Part shown: piece by piece, positions 46,395 to 55,398 of the stretch
Numbering within the stretch: position 1 is the first letter of the stretch
Layout of the letters: the number at the start of each line of letters is the position of its first letter
Assembly (NCBI RefSeq): GCF_002929275.1
Contig: NZ_PJIK01000002.1
Location: 311,958-375,957, forward strand
DNA: 64,000 nucleotides
Reading direction: 5' to 3'
Origin: Arthrobacter sp. ZGTC131
Lineage (GTDB): Bacteria > Actinomycetota > Actinomycetes > Actinomycetales > Micrococcaceae
Notes under the pieces: generated by a model
Database searches by the model: none
What the model was told of the DNA's origin: nothing
What the model saw: only the letters and a program-made list of their open reading frames with translations
Translations under genes and position numbers: made by a program

Positions 46395-47738
46395 ATGACT
46401 GTCGTACCCCTGCCCCTGGCGCAGAACCTCACCGGCGACACCCTGATCCACGGAGCCGACGGCGGTTCCGAAGTGCGCCGCTCCGTTCTCCCGGGCGGGG
46501 TACGGGTGCTGACCGAGGCGATGCCGGGCCAGCGGTCCGCGACCATCGGTTTCTGGGTGGGCGTAGGCTCCCGCGATGAGGCCCCGGGCCAGCACGGTTC
46601 CACGCATTTCCTGGAGCACCTGCTCTTCAAGGGCACCAAACGGCGCACCGCACTCGAGATCGCGTCGGCATTTGACGAGGTCGGCGGGGAATCGAATGCC
46701 GCCACGGCCAAGGAGAGCACCTGCTACTTCGCCCGCGTCCTGGACACCGACCTGCCCATGGCCATTGACGTGATCGCGGACATGATCACCGGCGCCGTGC
46801 TCGATCCCGCTGAAATGGAGCAGGAACGCGACGTCATCCTGGAAGAAATCGCCATGGACAGCGACGACCCCACCGACGTCGCACACGAAAATTTCGTCGC
46901 CGCGGTGCTCGGTACGCACCCCCTCGGCCGGCCCATCGGCGGCACGCCGGACGCCATCCGGGCCGTGGCCCGCGATTCAGTGTGGGACCACTACCGGCGG
47001 TACTACCGTCCCGATGAGCTCGTGATCACCGCCGCCGGCGGCCTGGAGCACGACGTCGTCTGCCGCCTCGTGGTGGATGCCCTCCACGCTGCGGGCTGGC
47101 CGCTTGAGCCCGGCGCGGCACCGGTGGACCGCCGGTCCACGGTACGCGCCGACATCACCGGGACGGCGGGCCTCCACGTGGTCAAGCGCCCCGTGGAGCA
47201 GGCGAACATCATCATGGGCTGCCCCACGATCGTGGCCACGGACGACCGCCGCTACGTCATGAGCGTGCTAAACGCCGTGCTGGGCGGCGGGATGTCCTCC
47301 CGGCTGTTCCAGGAGATCCGCGAAAAGCGCGGGCTGGTCTACTCCACCTATTCCTTCGCATCCTCGTACGCCGACGCCGGCTATTTCGGGATGTACGCCG
47401 GCTGCACGCCCACCAAGGTCCGCCAAGTGGTGGAACTCCTCGGGGCGGAACTGGACAAGCTCGCAGACGGCGGCATTTCCGATGACGAACTCCGCAAAGC
47501 GGTCGGCCAGCTGTGTGGCGGAATCGTGCTGGCGTTGGAGGACACGGGGTCCCGCATGTCCCGGCTTGGCCGCGCGGAACTGGTGTCAGGCGAGTACCAG
47601 GACATCGATGAAACGCTCCGGCTCATCAAGGCCGTGACCGCAGGGCAGGTCCAGGAACTGGCCCGCGAGCTTGCCGCCGCGCCCCGCACGGTGACGGTGG
47701 TCGGACCCTTCGAGGAGAGCGAAACCTTCGGCCTCTGA
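46395..47738 (+). CDS. M16-family zinc peptidase (PepR type)
   Basis: 447 residues. Inverted zinc motif HFLEH in GSTHFLEHLLFKGTKRRTALEIA, with a downstream EMEQERDVILEEI glutamate region completing the site; the C-terminal M16 domain contains GGGMSSRLFQEIREKRGLVYS. The order pnp-M16 peptidase matches gpsI-pepR of mycobacteria. ATG 46395 has AAAGG five bases upstream. Substrate unknown; probably cytoplasmic, as no signal peptide is visible. Confidence 0.92.
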   Translation: MTVVPLPLAQNLTGDTLIHGADGGSEVRRSVLPGGVRVLTEAMPGQRSATIGFWVGVGSRDEAPGQHGSTHFLEHLLFKGTKRRTALEIASAFDEVGGESNAATAKESTCYFARVLDTDLPMAIDVIADMITGAVLDPAEMEQERDVILEEIAMDSDDPTDVAHENFVAAVLGTHPLGRPIGGTPDAIRAVARDSVWDHYRRYYRPDELVITAAGGLEHDVVCRLVVDALHAAGWPLEPGAAPVDRRSTVRADITGTAGLHVVKRPVEQANIIMGCPTIVATDDRRYVMSVLNAVLGGGMSSRLFQEIREKRGLVYSTYSFASSYADAGYFGMYAGCTPTKVRQVVELLGAELDKLADGGISDDELRKAVGQLCGGIVLALEDTGSRMSRLGRAELVSGEYQDIDETLRLIKAVTAGQVQELARELAAAPRTVTVVGPFEESETFGL

Positions 47739-47800
47739 CGCCGGGGCCTGACCCTTGGCCTCTCACGCCGGGGCCGGTGGTCAGCCGGCGCTGCGCCGGC
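47730..47800. repeat. Direct repeat and hairpin at the end of the M16 peptidase gene
   Basis: GGCCTCTGACGCCGGGGCC (47730-47748), which includes the stop codon, recurs at 47757-47775 with one change, 27 bp apart. GCCGGCG (47784-47790) then pairs with CGCCGGC (47794-47800) around CTG. The hairpin could act as a terminator, but no T-run follows. Confidence 0.55.
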
Positions 47801-47866
47801 CGGCATGTCTCTGGACAGTCCCCGCAGGGCGGGCGATGATGGAGCCAACCCCACTCGGGAGGAAGA

Positions 47867-48328
47867 ATGGACCGTCCGCATCCGGGGTCAGCACATGAGG
47901 CGCTCGAGATTTTCGTCGGGCACTGGCTGGGAACCACCGAGCTGGCCGCTTCCCACTGGGGGCCCGCCCGGACCGCCACCGCAGAGGTGACGTTTACCCG
48001 GGCCGCGGGAGGCTTCGCCGTGGTCCAGACCTACCGGCACGTCGAGGCAGACGGCACCCAGTTCGAGGGCCACGGCGTCTTCACCGTGGACCCTGACCAC
48101 GAAGAAACACTCTGGTACTACGTGGACAGCATGGGCCGACCCCCGGCGGCGCCTTCGCGCGGCGTCTGGCATGATGCCACGCTCACGGTGGAGCGGCACA
48201 GCGACCGCGGAACGGCCAGGCATACTTTCCGGGTTGACCACGGGTCCCTGATCCACACCGCGGAACTCCGGCTGGGCGACGCCCAGGACTTCAACCCGTT
48301 CATGACGTCCATCTGCCACCGCGCCTAA
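47867..48328 (+). CDS. DUF1579-family protein
   Basis: 153 residues. The pattern fits DUF1579: LEIFVGHWLGTTELAASHWGPARTATAEVTFTRAAGGFAVVQTYRHVEADG, then GHGVFTVDPDHEETLWYYVDSMG and RHTFRVDHGSLIHTAEL. Lipocalin-like beta-barrel expected; function unknown. ATG 47867 follows GGGAGGAAGA. The 119-bp gap after it (48329-48447) has no recognisable feature. Confidence 0.78.
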   Translation: MDRPHPGSAHEALEIFVGHWLGTTELAASHWGPARTATAEVTFTRAAGGFAVVQTYRHVEADGTQFEGHGVFTVDPDHEETLWYYVDSMGRPPAAPSRGVWHDATLTVERHSDRGTARHTFRVDHGSLIHTAELRLGDAQDFNPFMTSICHRA

Positions 48329-48447
48329 GCCGCCCGGCGGTGTGGGGCAGCGACACAGCCTGACCCCCCATGGGTAGCAGCCCGCGTGTTTCCGGGCGCT
48401 GAGAACGGCGGGAGCCGCTACGTATTTGGGGTGATGAGCTGAGGAGA

Positions 48448-48714
48448 TTATCCGCCGGCGAACGGCGGCAGAACGTCCACCACGTCGTCGTCGGACAGGA
48501 CAACCGTCCGGTCCCGGACGGCCACTTCGTTCAGCAGGAAGCTGCTCCGGGCCAGGATCCGCTCCAGCGGAGGAGTGCCGGCCGGCGGCAGCGGACGTTC
48601 GACGTCGAGCACGGCGGCCAGCAGCGCTTCAACCGTAGCGCCGGGCGGAAGCTCGAAGCGTTCCTCGTCGACGCCTGCTGCCGCGCGCGCGGCAGCGAAG
48701 TACCTTACGTTCAA
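48448..48714 (-). CDS. moaD: MoaD: small subunit of molybdopterin synthase
   Basis: 88 residues, ubiquitin-like fold ending in the essential Gly-Gly (DVLPPFAGG), which is activated as thiocarboxylate and gives sulfur to cPMP. The body (VRYFAAARAAAGVDEERFELPPGATVEALL) is typical. It starts at TTG 48714 with GGAGG nine bases upstream, 4 bp after the moaA stop. Its partner moaE is on the other strand at 54028. No moeB/moeZ activator is in view. Confidence 0.92.
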   Translation of the reverse strand: MNVRYFAAARAAAGVDEERFELPPGATVEALLAAVLDVERPLPPAGTPPLERILARSSFLLNEVAVRDRTVVLSDDDVVDVLPPFAGG

Positions 48715-48718
48715 CTGG

Positions 48719-49852
48719 TCAGCCTCCGATGGCGCTCATGCTGCGGTCCGGCTGGACGAAGTCCGGGGCATCGAGTCCCACGTGGTCCATCCCGTGGGCT
48801 TTGGGTTTGATCCACATGGCGTCCTGCCAGCGCCCGGCCAACTGCTGGTCGCTGGCGCCCTCCCGGAGCAGCCCGAGCAGGTCAAACTCCTCGCGGGAGA
48901 ACAGGCAGCTCATGATCTTGCCCTCCGCCGTGATCCGGGTCCGGCGGCAGTCCGAGCAGAACGGTTCGGTGACCGAGGCGATGATGCCGACGGTTCCCAG
49001 CGCGGGGCCGGCTGCTTCAGCCGAACCGGCCGCCCGGCGTCGTACTTCAAAACGTTCGGCGGGGGCACCGTCGCGTTCGCGCGGATCCGGGCTGAGGACA
49101 TACTCGGCCGAGAGCAGCTCCCGGATTTCGGACGCCGTGATCATGTTCCGGCGCGTCCAACCGTGGTCGGCGTCGAGCGGCATCTGCTCAATGAACCGGA
49201 GTTCGTAGCCTCGCGCCAGCGCCCAGGCCAGGAGCGACGGCGACTCGGCGTCATTGATGCCCCGCATGAGGACCGCATTGATCTTGACCGGGCCCAGGCC
49301 TGCGGCCCAGGCCGCATCCACGCCCGCCAGGACGCGGTCCAGGAACGGGCGCCGCGTCAGCTTGGTGAAGGTTTCCTCGTGCAGGGAATCGAGGGAGACA
49401 TTGATGCGCGTCAGCCCTGCAGCCTTAAGCGCGGCAGCCTTTTTGTCCAGGCCCACGCCGTTGGTGGTCATGGAGATCGGGAGCCCGGGGTGGGCCTTCC
49501 GGAGGGCTGCAATGATGTCGATGAGGTCCGCCCGGACCAGCGGCTCACCGCCGGTGAGGCGAAGCTCGCGCACACCCAGCAGGTCCACGCCGATCCCTAC
49601 GATCCGGATGATTTCAGCGGCGGACATGACGGCCTGCTTGGCCAGCCATTCCAGCCCCTCCGCCGGCATGCAGTAGGTGCACCGGAGGTTGCACTTGTCC
49701 GTGAGGGAAAGCCGCATGTCGGTGGCGCGGCGTCCGTAACGGTCCGCGAGGCCCTCGGGAGCATCGGCCGGGCGGGCAGCAGGAAGGGGCTGCGCGCCGG
49801 GAACCGGAAGGCTTCCTTCGCGGGGCTGCGGGATGCCAAGCTGAACACTCAT
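48719..49852 (-). CDS. moaA: GTP 3',8-cyclase MoaA
   Basis: 377 residues. Radical SAM enzyme for the first step of molybdenum cofactor synthesis. The N-terminal [4Fe-4S] motif is LTDKCNLRCTYCMPAEG (CX3CX2C); the C-terminal second cluster has CSDCRRTRITAEGKIMSCLF. It ends in a Gly-Gly (AIGG) needed for activity in the family. About 40 extra residues lie at the N-terminus (Pro/Ala-rich). TAGCCT ends six bases before the ATG, with no Shine-Dalgarno site. Divergent from the molybdoenzyme gene. Confidence 0.95.
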   Translation of the reverse strand: MSVQLGIPQPREGSLPVPGAQPLPAARPADAPEGLADRYGRRATDMRLSLTDKCNLRCTYCMPAEGLEWLAKQAVMSAAEIIRIVGIGVDLLGVRELRLTGGEPLVRADLIDIIAALRKAHPGLPISMTTNGVGLDKKAAALKAAGLTRINVSLDSLHEETFTKLTRRPFLDRVLAGVDAAWAAGLGPVKINAVLMRGINDAESPSLLAWALARGYELRFIEQMPLDADHGWTRRNMITASEIRELLSAEYVLSPDPRERDGAPAERFEVRRRAAGSAEAAGPALGTVGIIASVTEPFCSDCRRTRITAEGKIMSCLFSREEFDLLGLLREGASDQQLAGRWQDAMWIKPKAHGMDHVGLDAPDFVQPDRSMSAIGG

Positions 49853-49858
49853 GAATTC

Positions 49859-49980
49859 AGGCTACGCCACGCCGGGGCCATCCATCACGCCTGTGACTTC
49901 GCGCCCGGGCAGCAGCAGGCGGGGCTGAACGCTCCTTGCGGCCCGGCGCGGGTGTCAGCGCACACCATCGAAACTATGCT
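49859..49980. promoter_or_regulatory. Divergent leaderless-type promoters between moaA and the molybdoenzyme operon
   Basis: On the minus strand TAGCCT (49859-49864) ends six bases before the moaA ATG. On the plus strand TATGCT (49975-49980) ends six bases before the GTG at 49987, with GTGTCA (49952-49957) 17 bp upstream as a fair -35. Confidence 0.55.
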
Positions 49981-49986
49981 TGAAGT

Positions 49987-51720
49987 GTGAACGAGTCCCA
50001 GCCAGCCGGACCCGGGGCAGCAGCCGGACAGCAGGACCACCCCGACGCAAAAACGCGGCCGGCCGGCGCCGTACGCGGGGGACCGGACGAAGCAGGGGCA
50101 GCCCCCGTATCAGACGAAGTTCATGAAGCACGGGAAGTCCCTGAAACAGGCAAGGTCCAGGAAACAGGCCGACGGATGCCGCGCCTGTGGGCTGCGGCCG
50201 CGGGTGTCGTGGCGGCCGGCACGGGGCTCGTGGCGAGCGAGCTCATCGCCGGATTCGTCAGCCCCTCCCTGTCCACCGTGACCGCGTTGGGTGGTGCCGT
50301 CATCGATGCCGTTCCGCCGGGCGTCAAGGACTGGGCCGTTTCGCTGTTCGGCACCGCGGACAAGCTCGCGCTGCTGGCGGGCATGGCGCTGGTGATCTCT
50401 GCCCTCGCCGCGGTGTCAGGGGTGGTTGAACTGCGCCGACGGTTCGCGGGCGCCGCGATCTTCGCCGTCTTCGGCATGGTGGGACTGGCCGCGGTCCTGA
50501 CGCGCGCCCAGGTGACTGTCAGCGCCGTCGTGCTTCCTGTTCTTGCGGCCGGCATCGCCGTGCTGGTGCTCCGGAGGCTGATCGGGCGGCTGGCCGCCTG
50601 GCAGCTCGTAGGCCGGCAAGCGGGCGTACAGAGCGAGGCAGCTGACCAGCCTGCGCGGCGCGGATTCTTCCAGCTGCTGGGCGGCACCGCCGCTGCTGTC
50701 CTCGGAGGAGGCGCCCTTGCCACTGCCTGGCGGGGCGGGGCCGCCGGTGTCAACGAACTCCGCAGGACCCTGCGGCTGCCAACGCCGACGCTCCCGGCGG
50801 CTGCCATTCCGCCCGGCGCCGACATCGGGCTCGCCGGGATGGAGCCGCTCGTGACGCCGAACCCCGAGTTTTACCGCATCGACACCGCGCTGTCCGTCCC
50901 GGTCATCGATCCGCGCGAGTGGCGGCTTAAAGTCACCGGCTTGGTGGAGCGTGAGGTCGAACTTGATTTCGCCGCGCTGCTGGCCAAACCGATGAGGGAA
51001 CGCCATGTGACCATCGCCTGCGTGTCCAACGAGGTGGGCGGCGACCTGATCGGCAATGCGCTCTGGCTCGGCTGGCCCGTCCGGGAGCTGCTGGCCATGG
51101 CGGGGCCGAAGCCGGGCGCGGACATGGTGCTGTCCAGGAGCTCGGACGGCTGGACGGCGGGGACCCCGCTGGACGTTCTCACGGACAGCCGGGACGCCTT
51201 GCTCGCCGTGGGCATGAACGGCGAGCCGCTCCCGCTGGAGCACGGGTTTCCGGTCCGCATGGTCGTCCCCGGACTCTACGGGTTCGTGTCGGCCACGAAA
51301 TGGCTCACTGAACTCAAAGTCACCCGGTTCGCGGACGACGTCGCCTACTGGACGCCGCGCGGCTGGTCCGCGCGCGGACCCATCAAGATCTCCTCGCGCA
51401 TCGATGTCCCCCGGAACGGCAGGTCCGCGCCCCCGGGCCGCGTGGAGTTCGGCGGCGTGGCGTGGGCGCAGCACACCGGAATCGGGAAGGTGGAGCTGCG
51501 GGTCGACCGGGGGAGCTGGCAGCAGGCCGACCTTGCTCCCGGAATCTCGGTGGACACCTGGTACCAGTGGCGGCTCGGCATCGACCTGCAGCCGGGACAG
51601 CACGAAGTCCAGGTGCGCGCCACCGATCTTCGCGGTGCCGCCCAGACCGAGGAGCGCCGGTCCGTTGCCCCGGACGGCGCCACCGGCTTCCACACCATTA
51701 GAGTTGACGTAAACCTGTAG
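49987..51720 (+). CDS. Membrane-anchored sulfite-oxidase-family molybdopterin oxidoreductase
   Basis: 577 residues. A hydrophilic Pro/Glu-rich N-terminus (about 1-58) is followed by four to five membrane helices (LWAAAAGVVAAGTGLVASELI; ALLAGMALVISALAAVSGVV; AAIFAVFGMVGLAAVL; VVLPVLAAGIAVLVL). The molybdopterin domain starts near 290, with the Mo-ligand Cys345 in ACVSNEVGGDLIGNALWLGWPV. A C-terminal dimerisation (Ig-like) domain ends the protein. Catalysis is expected outside the cytoplasmic membrane. Electron acceptor and substrate are unknown; sulfite and small N- or S-oxides are possibilities. Confidence 0.88.
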   Translation: MNESQPAGPGAAAGQQDHPDAKTRPAGAVRGGPDEAGAAPVSDEVHEAREVPETGKVQETGRRMPRLWAAAAGVVAAGTGLVASELIAGFVSPSLSTVTALGGAVIDAVPPGVKDWAVSLFGTADKLALLAGMALVISALAAVSGVVELRRRFAGAAIFAVFGMVGLAAVLTRAQVTVSAVVLPVLAAGIAVLVLRRLIGRLAAWQLVGRQAGVQSEAADQPARRGFFQLLGGTAAAVLGGGALATAWRGGAAGVNELRRTLRLPTPTLPAAAIPPGADIGLAGMEPLVTPNPEFYRIDTALSVPVIDPREWRLKVTGLVEREVELDFAALLAKPMRERHVTIACVSNEVGGDLIGNALWLGWPVRELLAMAGPKPGADMVLSRSSDGWTAGTPLDVLTDSRDALLAVGMNGEPLPLEHGFPVRMVVPGLYGFVSATKWLTELKVTRFADDVAYWTPRGWSARGPIKISSRIDVPRNGRSAPPGRVEFGGVAWAQHTGIGKVELRVDRGSWQQADLAPGISVDTWYQWRLGIDLQPGQHEVQVRATDLRGAAQTEERRSVAPDGATGFHTIRVDVNL

Positions 51721-51742
51721 CCGCCGCACCGAAGGCAGGACC

Positions 51743-53035
51743 ATGCACAGCCACCCGCAGCCGCACGTCACTGCCACCAGCGCCGACACTTCCGCCCCGC
51801 ATACGCACGCAGACACGGGGACGCACACGCACACGCACCGCAGCGTGGCGGAACACCGGCAGGCCGTCAGGGAACTCCTGGTACCGCTCGCAGCCGGACG
51901 CGGCCAGCGGCTTCCCCTCGTCCAGGCCATGGGCCGCGGCCTGGCCGAGACCGTCACGGCACCGCTGAGCCTGCCTCCCTTTGCCAACTCCCAGATGGAC
52001 GGCTTCGCGATCCGCTCGGCGGACGTGCCCGACGGCGGCAGGCAGCTGCGCGTGGTTGCCCCCGTTCCGGCCGGCGCCAGTCCTGCAGCCCTGCAACCGG
52101 ACACGGCAGCACCGATTATGACGGGGGCCATGGTCCCCGCCGGGGCTGACGCCGTCGTACCCATCGAGCGGGCCGTTCCGGCCGCGTTCCCCGCCCCCGG
52201 CGAAGAGTCCACAGTGTGGTTGCCGCCGGCGGCTGCCGGAACGTTCATCCGTGATGCCGGCAGCGACATCGAGGCGGGCGAGCGCGCCCTCGGCGCGGGC
52301 ACTTTCCTGGGGCCCGGGCAGCTGGGGCTGCTCGCCGCGCTGGGGCTCGCGGACGTCCTGGTCCACCGTCCGCTGACGGTTCTCCTCGTGACCACGGGCG
52401 ATGAGGTGGTGGAACCCGGCGAACCGCTGGAGGATGGCAAGATCTACGATGCCAACGGCACGCTGCTGGAAACGGCGCTGCGGCAGGCCGGCCTAGCCGT
52501 GGTCCGGGCAGGCATCTCCACCGACAACCCTGTGGAGCTCCGAAGCCTCCTGCGCAGCCACACGGCCGCCGTGGACTTCATCGTCACTACCGGAGGAGTC
52601 AGCAAGGGCGCCTACGAGGTGGTGCGGCAGGCCATGGACGGCCAGGACGTGGCGTTTCAGCACGTGGCCATGCAGCCCGGCGGTCCGCAGGGACTCGGAA
52701 CGTTCGACGGCGTACCCCTCCTGGGGTTCCCGGGGAACCCGGTCAGTTGCCTCGTCTCCTTCGAGATGTTCCTTCGTCCCGTCCTCAGCGAACTGTTCGG
52801 GTCCCCGCCCCCGAGGCCGGTGATCCGCGCCCGGCTCGCACAGCCGCTGACGTCCCCGGCGGGCAAGCACCAGATACGGCGAGGGACGCTGCTGCCGGAC
52901 GGCACCGTTCGGCTGGAGGGCGGCGAAAGCTCCCACCTGGTCCGGGCGCTCGCGCAATCAAACGCCCTGGTCCACGTACCTGTCGGAGTCTCTGCACTCG
53001 CCAAGGGCGCCGAAGTGGAAGTATGGATGTTGTGA
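51743..53035 (+). CDS. moeA: Molybdopterin molybdenumtransferase MoeA with His-rich N-terminus
   Basis: 430 residues. Inserts molybdate into MPT-AMP. MoeA features: [65 protein letters not shown] and [21 protein letters not shown]. The first 34 residues are unusual: Thr- and His-rich (HSHPQPH, then [13 protein letters not shown]), encoded by a CACACG-type DNA repeat, and could bind metal. It starts 22 bp after the oxidoreductase; its end overlaps moaC by 13 bp. Confidence 0.93.
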   Translation: MHSHPQPHVTATSADTSAPHTHADTGTHTHTHRSVAEHRQAVRELLVPLAAGRGQRLPLVQAMGRGLAETVTAPLSLPPFANSQMDGFAIRSADVPDGGRQLRVVAPVPAGASPAALQPDTAAPIMTGAMVPAGADAVVPIERAVPAAFPAPGEESTVWLPPAAAGTFIRDAGSDIEAGERALGAGTFLGPGQLGLLAALGLADVLVHRPLTVLLVTTGDEVVEPGEPLEDGKIYDANGTLLETALRQAGLAVVRAGISTDNPVELRSLLRSHTAAVDFIVTTGGVSKGAYEVVRQAMDGQDVAFQHVAMQPGGPQGLGTFDGVPLLGFPGNPVSCLVSFEMFLRPVLSELFGSPPPRPVIRARLAQPLTSPAGKHQIRRGTLLPDGTVRLEGGESSHLVRALAQSNALVHVPVGVSALAKGAEVEVWML

Positions 53036-53517
53036 CTGCAGAAAATGACAATGCCGAGCTGACGCACCTCCGCCGCGACGGTACGGCCCAGATGGTGGAC
53101 GTCTCGGGAAAGCCGGAGACCACCCGCGAAGCCACGGCCACCGCAACGGTCCGAAGCACCCCCGAGGTCCTGGCACTGCTGGGCTCCGGCGGCCTGCCCA
53201 AGGGCGATGCGCTGGCCGTCGCCAGGGTCGCCGGAATCATGGCGGCCAAGAAAACCCCGGAACTCATCCCGCTGTGCCACCCACTGCCCATTTCGAAGGT
53301 TACGGTCGACTTCGCGCTGGGTGCGGAGGCCGTGGACATCCTGGCCACCGTGAAGACGAGGGGAGTCACCGGCGTCGAAATGGAGGCCCTGACCGCAGCG
53401 TCCGTCGCGGCGCTGAGCGTCTACGACATGATCAAGGCCGTGGACAAGCATGCCGTCCTGACGGACATCAAAGTGCTCGCCAAAAGCGGCGGCAAGAGCG
53501 GGGACTGGACACTGTGA
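53023..53517 (+). CDS. moaC: Cyclic pyranopterin monophosphate synthase MoaC
   Basis: 164 residues. With MoaA it makes cPMP. MoaC signatures: [48 protein letters not shown], and [25 protein letters not shown]. It starts at ATG 53023 inside the moeA end (13-bp overlap), with GTG 53032 as an alternative; the long open frame upstream is a shadow of moeA. Its stop overlaps the mogA start as GTGA. Confidence 0.95.
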   Translation: MDVVTAENDNAELTHLRRDGTAQMVDVSGKPETTREATATATVRSTPEVLALLGSGGLPKGDALAVARVAGIMAAKKTPELIPLCHPLPISKVTVDFALGAEAVDILATVKTRGVTGVEMEALTAASVAALSVYDMIKAVDKHAVLTDIKVLAKSGGKSGDWTL

Positions 53518-54038
53518 GCAACGCCTCGGCTAATTCAAAGCCCCACGTCCACGGGGAGGTGCAGGGCCGGAAGGCCGGCGTCGTCATTGCCTCGACGCGC
53601 GCCGCCGCCGGCCTTTACCGCGACGAAACCGGCCCGGTCATCATCGACTGGCTCACCGAACACGGTTTCGAGCCGTTTCCCGCGATGGTGGTGCCCGACG
53701 GCGAGCCGGTGGGAGCCGCGATCCGCGCGCTCCTGACCCAGCAGCCCGCCGTCGTCATCACCAGCGGCGGCACCGGGCTGAGCCCCGATGACCGGACGCC
53801 GGAAATGACGCTTCCGCTGCTGGATCGCGAAATCCCCGGCATCATGGAGGGCATCCGGCAGGCCGGAATCGCCAAAACGCCGCATGCCATGCTCAGCAGG
53901 GGGCATGCCGGCGCGGCCGGACGGACATTCATCGTTAATCTGCCGGGATCACCGAAGGGCGTCATGGACGGACTGTCCGTGCTGGATCCGGTGATCGGGC
54001 ACCTGTGCGACCAGTTGGAGGGCGGACATGGGCACTGA
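53514..54038 (+). CDS. mogA: Molybdopterin adenylyltransferase (MogA/MoaB family)
   Basis: 174 residues. Activates molybdopterin with ATP before metal insertion by MoeA. Motifs: [20 protein letters not shown] and [25 protein letters not shown]. Short N-terminal and C-terminal ends contain His residues (KPHVHGE; EGGHGH). Coupled to moaC by GTGA; the end overlaps moaE by 11 bp. Confidence 0.93.
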   Translation: MSNASANSKPHVHGEVQGRKAGVVIASTRAAAGLYRDETGPVIIDWLTEHGFEPFPAMVVPDGEPVGAAIRALLTQQPAVVITSGGTGLSPDDRTPEMTLPLLDREIPGIMEGIRQAGIAKTPHAMLSRGHAGAAGRTFIVNLPGSPKGVMDGLSVLDPVIGHLCDQLEGGHGH

Positions 54039-54531
54039 ACCATCACTGACGGGAACATCCCCGGGAACATCAACTCCGGGGCCGTCATTCGAAGTTGTGC
54101 ATGCGGTGCTGAGCGCGGAGCCCATCTCCGTGGACTGCGCCATCGCGGCCGTGGAGTCGGACACCGCCGGTGCGGTGGTCAGCTTCAGCGGCGTGGTGCG
54201 GAACCACGACGGCGGCAAGCCGGTTGACCGGCTCAGCTACAGCGCGCACCCCACGGCACATCAGGTGATGGCGGACGTCGTGGCGCAGCTGGTGGCGGAG
54301 CACGAGGGTTCCGGCGCGGCCACGCCGCCGGTCCGGATCTGGGCCGCGCACCGGGTGGGTCCCTTGGAAATCGGCGAACCTGCCCTGGTCTGCGCTGTGT
54401 CCGCGGCACACCGCGGCCAGGCCTTCGCCGTGTGTTCAGAACTCGTGGATCGCATCAAGGCACAGGTTCCCATCTGGAAGGAACAGTTCTTCAGTGACGG
54501 CACCGTGGAGTGGGTCGGGGCCGGGGAGTAG
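54028..54531 (+). CDS. moaE: MoaE: large subunit of molybdopterin synthase
   Basis: 167 residues. The catalytic subunit that adds two sulfurs to cPMP with MoaD. Motifs: GAVVSFSGVVRNHDGGKPVDRLSYSAH, IWAAHRVGPLEIGEPALVCAVSAAHRGQAFAVC and the active-site lysines in KAQVPIWKEQFF. About 20 Gly/Ser/Thr/Pro residues precede the fold. Last gene of the molybdenum cofactor run. Confidence 0.94.
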   Translation: MGTEPSLTGTSPGTSTPGPSFEVVHAVLSAEPISVDCAIAAVESDTAGAVVSFSGVVRNHDGGKPVDRLSYSAHPTAHQVMADVVAQLVAEHEGSGAATPPVRIWAAHRVGPLEIGEPALVCAVSAAHRGQAFAVCSELVDRIKAQVPIWKEQFFSDGTVEWVGAGE

Positions 54532-54634
54532 GTCAGGGTCCCTAGCGGGCGGGGTTCCGGGGCCCGGTCGCGAGGGAGGTAACGCAGGGCGCCCGGTTCC
54601 TGCCGCCGGGCGGGCGAAAGGTAGTGTTGAATCC

Positions 54635-55393
54635 ATGACCGAACAACTCGCCGTCGCCGTCCTGGGCGCGAACGGGCGCATGGGCGCCGAGGCCGTCAAA
54701 GCTGTGGCAGCCGCCCGCGACATGAAGCTCGTCGCCGCGTTGGGCCGGGGTGACTCCCTGGACACATTGCTCAGCTCGGGCGCCCGGTACGTGGTGGATC
54801 TCACCGTTCCGGAGAGCACCGAGGAGAACGTGCGTTTCGCCGTCGAGAACGGCATGCACGCTGTAGTGGGCACCACCGGCTGGGATGCCGGCAAGCTGCA
54901 GGAGCTGGAGTCGCTGCTGGCAGGCCGCCCGGACGTCGGCGTCCTGATAGCGCCAAATTTTGCCCTCGGTTCCGTGCTGGCATCAGCCTTCGCTGCCAAG
55001 GCTTCGAAATACTTTGAATCCGTGGAAATCATCGAACTCCACCACCCTGACAAGGTCGATGCGCCGTCCGGTACGGCCGTCCGGACCGCCCAGCTGATAG
55101 CGGCGGAACGGGCAGCGGCCGGCCTGGAACCAAGCCCCGATGCAACCACCAGCGAACTTGCCGGTGCCCGCGGATGCGAAGTGGACGGCGTCCGGGTGCA
55201 CAGCGTGCGGCTCCGCGGCCTGGTTGCGCATCAGGAGGTGCTCCTCGGCGGCCCGGGAGAGCAGCTGACGCTGCGGCATGATTCGTTCGACCGGGCATCC
55301 TTCATGCCCGGGGTTCTGCTGGGCGTCCGGAACGTCGCGGACCACCCCGGACTGACGGTGGGACTCGACGGCTACCTGGATCTGGGGCTGTAA
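54635..55393 (+). CDS. dapB: 4-hydroxy-tetrahydrodipicolinate reductase
   Basis: 252 residues. Second committed step of lysine and diaminopimelate synthesis. NAD(P)H motif VLGANGRMGAEAV and the catalytic ELHHPDKVDAPSGTA with His and Lys. TAGTGT ends seven bases before ATG 54635, and no ribosome-binding site is present; the frame stays open upstream but that region is not DapB-like. Its pathway partner dapA lies 3.2 kb downstream. Confidence 0.95.
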   Translation: MTEQLAVAVLGANGRMGAEAVKAVAAARDMKLVAALGRGDSLDTLLSSGARYVVDLTVPESTEENVRFAVENGMHAVVGTTGWDAGKLQELESLLAGRPDVGVLIAPNFALGSVLASAFAAKASKYFESVEIIELHHPDKVDAPSGTAVRTAQLIAAERAAAGLEPSPDATTSELAGARGCEVDGVRVHSVRLRGLVAHQEVLLGGPGEQLTLRHDSFDRASFMPGVLLGVRNVADHPGLTVGLDGYLDLGL

Positions 55394-55398
55394 CTACC

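Noticed and set aside
43983-46919. Very long open frame antisense to pnp and the M16 peptidase
   Set aside because: It mirrors the codon pattern of the plus-strand genes in high-GC DNA, has no family motifs, and covers two well-supported genes.
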